Assembly: GCA_038373865.1 (NCBI GenBank) | Contig: JAXGGA010000033.1 | Location: 62,001-126,000, forward strand | Length of the DNA stretch: 64,000 nt | Direction: 5' to 3' | Origin: Uloborus plumipes | Taxonomy: Eukaryota; Arthropoda; Arachnida; Araneae; Uloboridae | Translations under genes and position numbers: made by a program | Notes under the pieces: model-generated | Seen by the model: only the letters and a program-made list of their open reading frames with translations | Database searches by the model: none | Told to the model about the DNA's origin: nothing | Shown here: positions 58,604-64,000 of the stretch, in pieces | How the letters are laid out: every line of letters begins with the position of its first letter | Numbering within the stretch: the stretch's first letter is position 1

Positions 58604-59155
58604 TAGCACACAGTATGAAAATGCGGCTTTTGTGTGTTTAGCCTTCATTGGTGGTGTTACTTCTAGCCTTTGAAAGTATTTTAGCATACAACCAGGGAGA
58701 GTTGCAATATCTTGACCAGTGGTCGGCAACCTACATTGACTAAGGATCTCCTTTCCAAGTTTAGTGTAAACACAAGATAGAGTTGCCGGTGTGTGTGTGG
58801 GGGGGGGAGGGGGGATGCGAACACTATAGACTTAAACATATGTGTTGCATACTGGGTTAAATTGAGACAATGCAAATTGTTGCTTAACTCTTGTTGAAAA
58901 AAAGTTGATGTTTATTGAGTACATTGTTGCTTCAGATTGATAAAATAATGTTATGTTTAAACCCACATGAAAGTATTTTTAGACACGAGAATATTGTTTG
59001 TGTTATAATTGTTAAAATATTGACTAAAAATAATCCAGTGACTATGAAAGGTTAAAAAAAATTTCAAATAAATTTTGATTTTCACGCTAGTCCTAATTTT
59101 GTTAAGAAATTAATGTTTATTAACTAAACGAAGAAAAAAAGCAAAGTTCAAAATA

Positions 59156-59419
59156 CTACCCCGATCGACTTAAAATGAGATTGAGATTGACGGGTTGCCT
59201 ACCGTTGATATAGACGTTGTAGTTTCGCAAGAATTCTTGCCAAAAATACCTCAGCTTCGGCAACATTTGCTTCAGAACTTCTACTGGTAAATCTCGATGG
59301 GTCAAGCCACTACTATAAATGTATGAAAGCTTTCTCGAAAGGTCGTTGATCAGTTCCAGAAATTTCACTTGGAAGGTTTCTAAATTCTTTCGGAAGATAG
59401 AAGGTGTATTCCAGGGAGG
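59156..59419 (-). other. Unidentified 88-codon open frame
   Basis: It reads ...WNTPSIFRKNLETFQVKFLE, LINDLSRKLSYIYSSGLTHR, DLPVEVLKQMLPKLRYFWQE and FLRNYNVYINGRQPVNLNL. The composition is protein-like, but I see no splice context, no homologue that I know, and no Met before FL. It could be a fragment of a retroelement or of an unknown gene. Confidence 0.2.
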
Positions 59420-59580
59420 TTATTTACGTTTTGCGGGAAAGAGTTTCATGTTCTGTGCCACATAGGTTACTGCCAAAAATTAGGAATATTATCTGCCTGT
59501 TATTTCTCAGGAACATTGCGGATTTGTTTTAAAGTGCAGGCAGGCCAATGTGCTTAGCATAAATCTGATGCACAAATGAA

Positions 59581-59812
59581 GGGCAAGTGGATAAAGATGA
59601 TATGTGACAATTTTTTGAATTTTTAGAAAAAGTTTTTAAAAAAATATTGGGTTATTTTTTTAATAGATTTTTCTCAACCGGTAAAACGGAGACCAACCAT
59701 TTCTGTGACTAAGGGGACATGATACTGATGGACTTTCATTCTTTCACATTCTTCCATGGTAAAAAGTAAGTTTCAAATTTGTCACATATCTCCTTTATAC
59801 AATTACCCCTTT
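59581..59812. mobile_element. Short inverted-repeat element
   Basis: GATATGTGACAA near the left end and TTGTCACATATC near the right, within imperfect inverted ends of about 30 bp (GGGCAAGTGGATAAAG against CTTTATACAATTACCCC). No target duplication was identified. Confidence 0.55.
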
Positions 59813-60590
59813 AAATATGACAGTTAATTATAAAATATCTACCTAAAATAATAGAACATTCAGAAAGAACGAGAAACTCTCTTCATAACATACATGTGTC
59901 AGTTTTTGACAAAAGTTTTAAATTGCTCAAATGATTTGGGTATCAAACATTTTTCTTTAAATTGTTGTGCAATACGCATTAGTTTCATTAAGAAACATTT
60001 CGCAATTTAGTTATTTCAAAAATACATAAATGTTTGAACACATAAAATATTATCTTAGTAAACATAATTTATTAACTCTGTAAGTAGGTGGTAAATGTTT
60101 CAAGTAGATGAGAAACTTAAAAATGTAAGCACATTTATTTGTTGCAAATGCAAAAGCAAAGAAGTTTTATAAACGTCTGTTTTAATCAAAACTATTACAT
60201 TGAGACAAATAACACGCTGCAGGTTTTCGTAAAGTACTTTTCTCCTTAATAAAACATTGAAGCGCTAAAAGCAAACACTCATTTTCTATGGGTGATTTTC
60301 ACAATTACTTTAAAGAAGCGGGCTATAATTAATTCCGTTAACAAGATTTTAATTGCAAAGTCTTCTAAGGAGATTTTCCACGGGGTGATCTTGGCGAATT
60401 TCTTAACTTGATGAACAAGCTTTTATAGGGATTAAAAGAGCTGTGCGTGAGATATTTTATTATTTATTCAAGGAATATTTAAAAAAATAAATGAAGCACT
60501 AATTAAGGATTTATTAGCACGGGTTAGCCACATGATCGAATTAATTTGAGTTTTAAAGTAATTGACGAAACTGATAGGTGTTTACTATGT
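59813..60590. other. AT-rich sequence, nothing identified
   Basis: No ORF, tandem repeat or inverted ends seen. Confidence 0.5.
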
Positions 60591-60756
60591 ACAGTCATAG
60601 AAAAAAAACGAAACATTCTGAATTATTTGGCTGCTATACCTGCAAAGTACAAAAGAAAGGTGTCTTCAGACATGGATTAGTGTTCTTTAAAACTATGTGA
60701 GTAAAATTTTGATAAGGGGCCATATACAAAGAGAAATGAACACTAAGTCTGAAATT

Positions 60757-61003
60757 TCAAATGAATCGGCAGTTTGAAGAAGGGAACGAAGACCAAAATT
60801 TCAAAATTGGGTTTTTTCGTGATTTTTTCTCCTACTGTGGATACAGATGTTTGCGCGAATAAAAGAACAAATCCAGGTTGGTTTTTGTTCTTTTATTCTC
60901 ACTAACATGTGTATCCACAGTAGGAGATATACAATCACGAAAAAACCCAATTTGGAAATTTTGGTCTTCGTTCCCTTCTTCAAACTGCCGATTCAAATGG
61001 GAA
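60757..61003. repeat. Near-perfect hairpin, arms of about 115 bp
   Basis: CGGCAGTTTGAAGAAGGGAA (60769) pairs with TTCCCTTCTTCAAACTGCCG (60972-60991), and the pairing runs inward to GGTTGGTTTTTG at about 60876-60887. Upstream at 60591, TACAGTCATAGAAAAAAAAC matches in reverse 52736-52757, suggesting a Tc1/mariner-type terminal repeat. Confidence 0.8.
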
Positions 61004-61079
61004 ACCATACATTTGATTACATAACTAGGCGCGGAGGGCCAAAAGTGAGTACGGGTAAGAAGCGACATAACTTTAGGAC

Positions 61080-61831
61080 CAGTAGAACAAAAGTTATAAA
61101 CGGCCGAAGCTTTAGGGACCACCACCACATTTAAAATGCTACTTTCAAGGTCAAAGTTTACAAAGAGTAGACAAATCATAATTTTCAAAGAAATTAACTG
61201 AAGCAGAAGAAAATGGTTACCTGAGTGCAACTTATAAATTGCAAAATTTTAATCCAACGTTTTATAGCACTAATAAGCAGGGATATTTCTGCTTATTAGT
61301 GCTAAAAAACGTTGGACTAAACATTTGCAATTTAACTCAAGCTGATTGATATAATATGTTTCCTTTTTATAATTAATTAGAAATTCTCGGGTTTTGTTAA
61401 AGTTATAATATTTTTTGAAACTTGGAAGAGAAAACCCTACTGTGTAGAGTTCAAGGGAAAAATGCAACATTCTTTTTCTTTTTGATTAAACAAAGATAAA
61501 TGCATACTTTTATCTATGCACTCACCCGTGCAGCACATACTTTCTGGAGAGAGGTTACAATTTAAAAGTATTTGTATTTATATAAACTACTGTAATAGGA
61601 TTGGCAATAATGTTAAAACCGTGACTCTGAATTAAAAAAAAAAAAGTCTAATCGTCACAGATTATTCCGAATAACTTTCTGAGATACCATAGTTTTTTTT
61701 ATGAAAATCAAGTATCCACGTGGAAAGTTTTCTGAATTGCTACATGTTTTATAAAAGCAGACTTCTCACTAATGGACAAAAAATTGGATTGTCTACCAGT
61801 TTTAAAATATATTCAGCAGTTTTATTTACCA
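61080..61831. mobile_element. Third copy of the composite repeat family, cut by two insertions
   Basis: Plus-strand 61080-61230 and 61340-61700 are the reverse complement of 52040-52160 and 50270-50648. It is interrupted by a foldback at 61237-61335 and by the Helitron at 61832. Sequence after the Helitron (ATTTCGCTTTG) resumes the family, compare GTTTCACTTTC in reverse at about 46576-46586. Confidence 0.7.
61237..61335. mobile_element. Small foldback element
   Basis: ATTGCAAAATTTTAATCCAACG... pairs with CGTTGGACTAAACATTTGCAAT around GCACTAATAAGCAGGGATAT. It shares its core with the foldback at 35803-36004 and is absent from the paralogous site near 52067. Confidence 0.75.
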
Positions 61832-62166
61832 CTAGCTGTACCCGCTCGGCGTTGCCCGTGTATTTAGAAAATGCAGATAAGTGAATAGCGCAGGAATAGT
61901 AGTGTGTATAGCAACAAATCACAATAGTAGCAATTTCTAGTGTAAACAAAAAATAGCTTACTTATTGTAAGTATGTATGTATGGTAGAATGTGTATATTG
62001 TATGTATGTAAGAATGTTGTATATGCGTGAAATAAGCATGGAGCGCTGTGAACGATGAGGGAATATAAAAATAACAAAAGGCAAACATTATTTTTAAGTT
62101 ATTGTAATTTATTCCTTAAAATTATATATCATTAAACAATTACGACAGTAACATTATTAAACAATA

Positions 62167-62585
62167 TCAATCTCTTAATGCTATAGCGTGAACAATACTT
62201 TTTGTTAGTCCATCTTTAGCTAACACAAACAAACTGGATGGTTTACCCACTCGAGAGCATGCCACGTATAATTGTCCGTGTGAAAAACATGGTGTTCTCA
62301 AATCTAAGCCACAAACAGACATCGTTTGACCTTGGGATTTGTTGATAGTCATTGCAAATGCCAATCTAATCAGAAACTGAATACGTTTGAATTGAATTGG
62401 CACATCTGTAGGTATAATAGGAATCCGTGGTATGAGTATATTTTCACCTCTGAACTTGCCATTTAAAATCCTGGCTTCGATCACGTTTTTCATTAATTTT
62501 TGAATGACTAATCGCGTACCGTTGCACAGCCGGGGCGGGTTCAAATTACGAAGCAAGATAATTGGAGATCCAACCTTTATTTTTT
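62167..62585 (-). pseudogene. Helitron Pif1-like helicase, C-terminal remnant
   Basis: From 62585 it reads KVGSPIILLRNLNPPRLCNG, TRLVIQKLMKNVIEARIL, LIPRIPIIPTDVPIQFKRIQ, LAFAMTINKSQGQTMSVCGL and QLYVACSRVGKPSSLFV. These are the last helicase motifs (including the NKSQGQT and YVACSR motifs) of eukaryotic RepHel proteins. The frame is open for about 139 codons, but homology stops abruptly at 62585, where unrelated sequence starts. Confidence 0.92.
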
Positions 62586-63177
62586 AAAAATTTGTGTCAC
62601 TTTAATGGTCGTTCATACCCCCCCCCCTCTCGCAGTGAAAAAAAAAAATACACAGCAGATTTTGCCTAATAACTCAACACTCATGGTGTTTGATACGTTT
62701 TATTTGTTTGTAATGATGTTTTTTTGGTCACAAGCAATATGAAAATCACAAAAAATAGTTACTTTAATTTTTAACATATATTTATCTTCTTCAGAATTTT
62801 TGACTTTTAATTTTACCTTGAATTTGACGTAAATGCAAGGTATAAAATACAGAATTTTATAAAGGTACAAAAATTAACATAATATAATTGATAGTGTATA
62901 TAATTTTTGAAAAAATAATATAAGTGCCGCAAATCAAAAACCATTTATTGCCACAATCGATTGAAAGCCCCCAAAAATGGCGCACACGTCCATAAGAAAA
63001 TTCTACAGCATCGAAGGACCCCATTGCCAATTTTAACAAAGATCCGACCAAAACTGTCATTTTGTACTATAAAAAAATATGGGGTAGATCCCCATGAGGG
63101 GATGTACCTGCATAAGGACATTACAATCATTAAAATCATTCAAAAAAAAAAAAAACCATGCAACTGTTCGAAAAAAT

Positions 63178-63262
63178 CCTTGCGGGTCTGGATTCGATCT
63201 CATTCCATCAGGAACTTCAACCTGATGCGCAGAACCACTTGACCATCGGGTCGCTCGTTGAA
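63178..63262 (-). repeat. tRNA-derived SINE or tRNA pseudogene
   Basis: The minus strand has TGGTCAAGTGG (A box, plus 63235-63245) and GATCGAATCC (B box, plus 63190-63199) with tRNA-like spacing of some 36 bp. Stem pairing is poor, so it is not an intact tRNA. It lies inside the Helitron. Confidence 0.5.
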
Positions 63263-63532
63263 GTAAGGATTTACGATAACACATATTGTATTGGCGAGCA
63301 GCGATCTCGAGAAGAAGTTTCATAAATATTTTTTTTAAATTTTTCTAATTCAAAAATCGAAAATCGGGCTTCTAGGTCTAGTGGCCAGCCCCTTTGTGGC
63401 CAGCCCCTTTGTGCTTCCGTGTAAAAAATTCCAGGTCCCTGCGTGCGATAGATTTGGCTGAAGAGCTCGGTCAAATGGACAGACAGGCAGACAGACAGAC
63501 AGACACATTACACTTGCTTTTATCATTATAGA

Positions 63533-64000
63533 TTTCGCTTTGCTTTTTGTGGAAAACTAAATACTACTTATTTAAACGCTAAGCATGTTCTGTAACTGGT
63601 GGATAAGCATATTCCTCTTTCTTTACATATAAATTCCCTGCTTTTGTTTCAGTTTACACAGTTGTATAATTGTATATGGTCCCTAAAAATGGTTCTCTTA
63701 GCATATCTTAAAAACTGCTGGATGTTTTGAGCTCCTATTTTGGATTCTCCTTTAAAACCACTTTTAGATTGTTTCTCCATCAAAATATCATATGGTTCCA
63801 GATCATCATTTTTTCAAATATTAATTACATAACTCATAAAAAAAATCAAAATTTTATCTGAGAGGAATTTAATGGCGTTTTTATTGTTGGGTTGGTTCAT
63901 ACTTTCATATAAAAAACAAAATTGCCGTATCTATCGTGGTTTAGATCTGCACAAGTATTAGAAATATTTTTAACATTACGGGATGGTTTTTTCTCAGTTT
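63533..64000. other. AT-rich sequence, nothing firm
   Basis: The first 100 bp or so appear to continue the repeat family interrupted by the Helitron. The rest shows no recognisable feature. Confidence 0.4.

Larger units (their letters stand above)
61832..63532 (-). mobile_element. Helitron with Rep/helicase remnant
   Basis: On the minus strand it starts TCTATAATGATAAAAGC after A (63532) and ends GCGGGTACAGCTAG before T (61832). These ends parallel the Helitron at 31803-33498. It holds the last part of a helicase gene (62167-62585) but not the Rep domain, so it is an internally deleted derivative. It contains a tRNA-like sequence (63178-63262) and (GACA)n near its 5' end. Confidence 0.88.

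Noticed and set aside
58719..58760. CAGTGGTCGGCAACCT as a hAT end
   Set aside because: Typical hAT-like start, but no partner end was seen.
63178..63262. Functional tRNA gene on the minus strand
   Set aside because: Both boxes are present, but acceptor and anticodon stems do not pair well; SINE or pseudogene fits better.
1..64000. CRISPR array or prokaryotic defence system
   Set aside because: The repeats present are inverted or 140-270-bp tandem units, not short repeats with unique spacers. Introns, splice sites and eukaryotic transposons show nuclear animal DNA.

Overview
The window is nuclear DNA of an intron-rich, AT-rich animal with many transposons, most likely an arthropod. Large introns full of DNA transposons, Helitrons and TTAA/TA-flanked palindromic elements would fit an arachnid or similar non-insect arthropod. 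The one host gene points the same way: it is exportin-T (XPOT), the tRNA nuclear exporter, which has been reported missing from Drosophila. The taxonomic call is an inference, because no marker here fixes the species.

From 2255 to 29262 (+) lie the last 14 coding exons of XPOT, 1770 nt in total, encoding the C-terminal 589 residues plus stop. Every junction has GT/AG sites and phases agree from exon to exon. The earlier exons are left of the window. The introns hold most of the left half: a hAT-like repeat (intron 3), a Tc1 fragment (intron 4), a 7.2-kb nest of four elements (intron 8), a pogo element split by a solo LTR plus a hAT MITE (intron 9), a snapback mariner (intron 10), and two TTAA MITEs plus a hAT MITE (intron 13). 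Intron numbers count from the first exon seen here.

From 29.3 to 64 kb I find no firm host gene, only one weak candidate exon pair (31548-31593 and 36158-36226, GC-AG). This half is layered mobile DNA: a hAT-like repeat with a TTAA element inside it; two bounded Helitrons and one Helitron 3' end, one of them with a Rep/helicase remnant; a 5.8-kb hAT copy with a broken ZMYM1-like transposase (39684-45528); a 3.6-kb inverted composite (46.7-50.3 kb) with decayed PIN/FEN1-like nuclease coding and a third partial copy at 61.1-63.6 kb; a 1.4-kb TTAA hairpin; a PIF/Harbinger-like MITE inside a TTAA MITE; and three unrelated tandem arrays with 185-, 140- and about 270-bp units packed into 54.2-58.6 kb.

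The points most worth a second look are: the degenerate roughly 110-bp repeat shared by elements nested in one another in XPOT intron 8; the PIN-like composite family with its three-way junctions; and the paralogous empty sites inside the window that show TTAA and A|T insertion directly. No CRISPR array or bacterial-type system is present.
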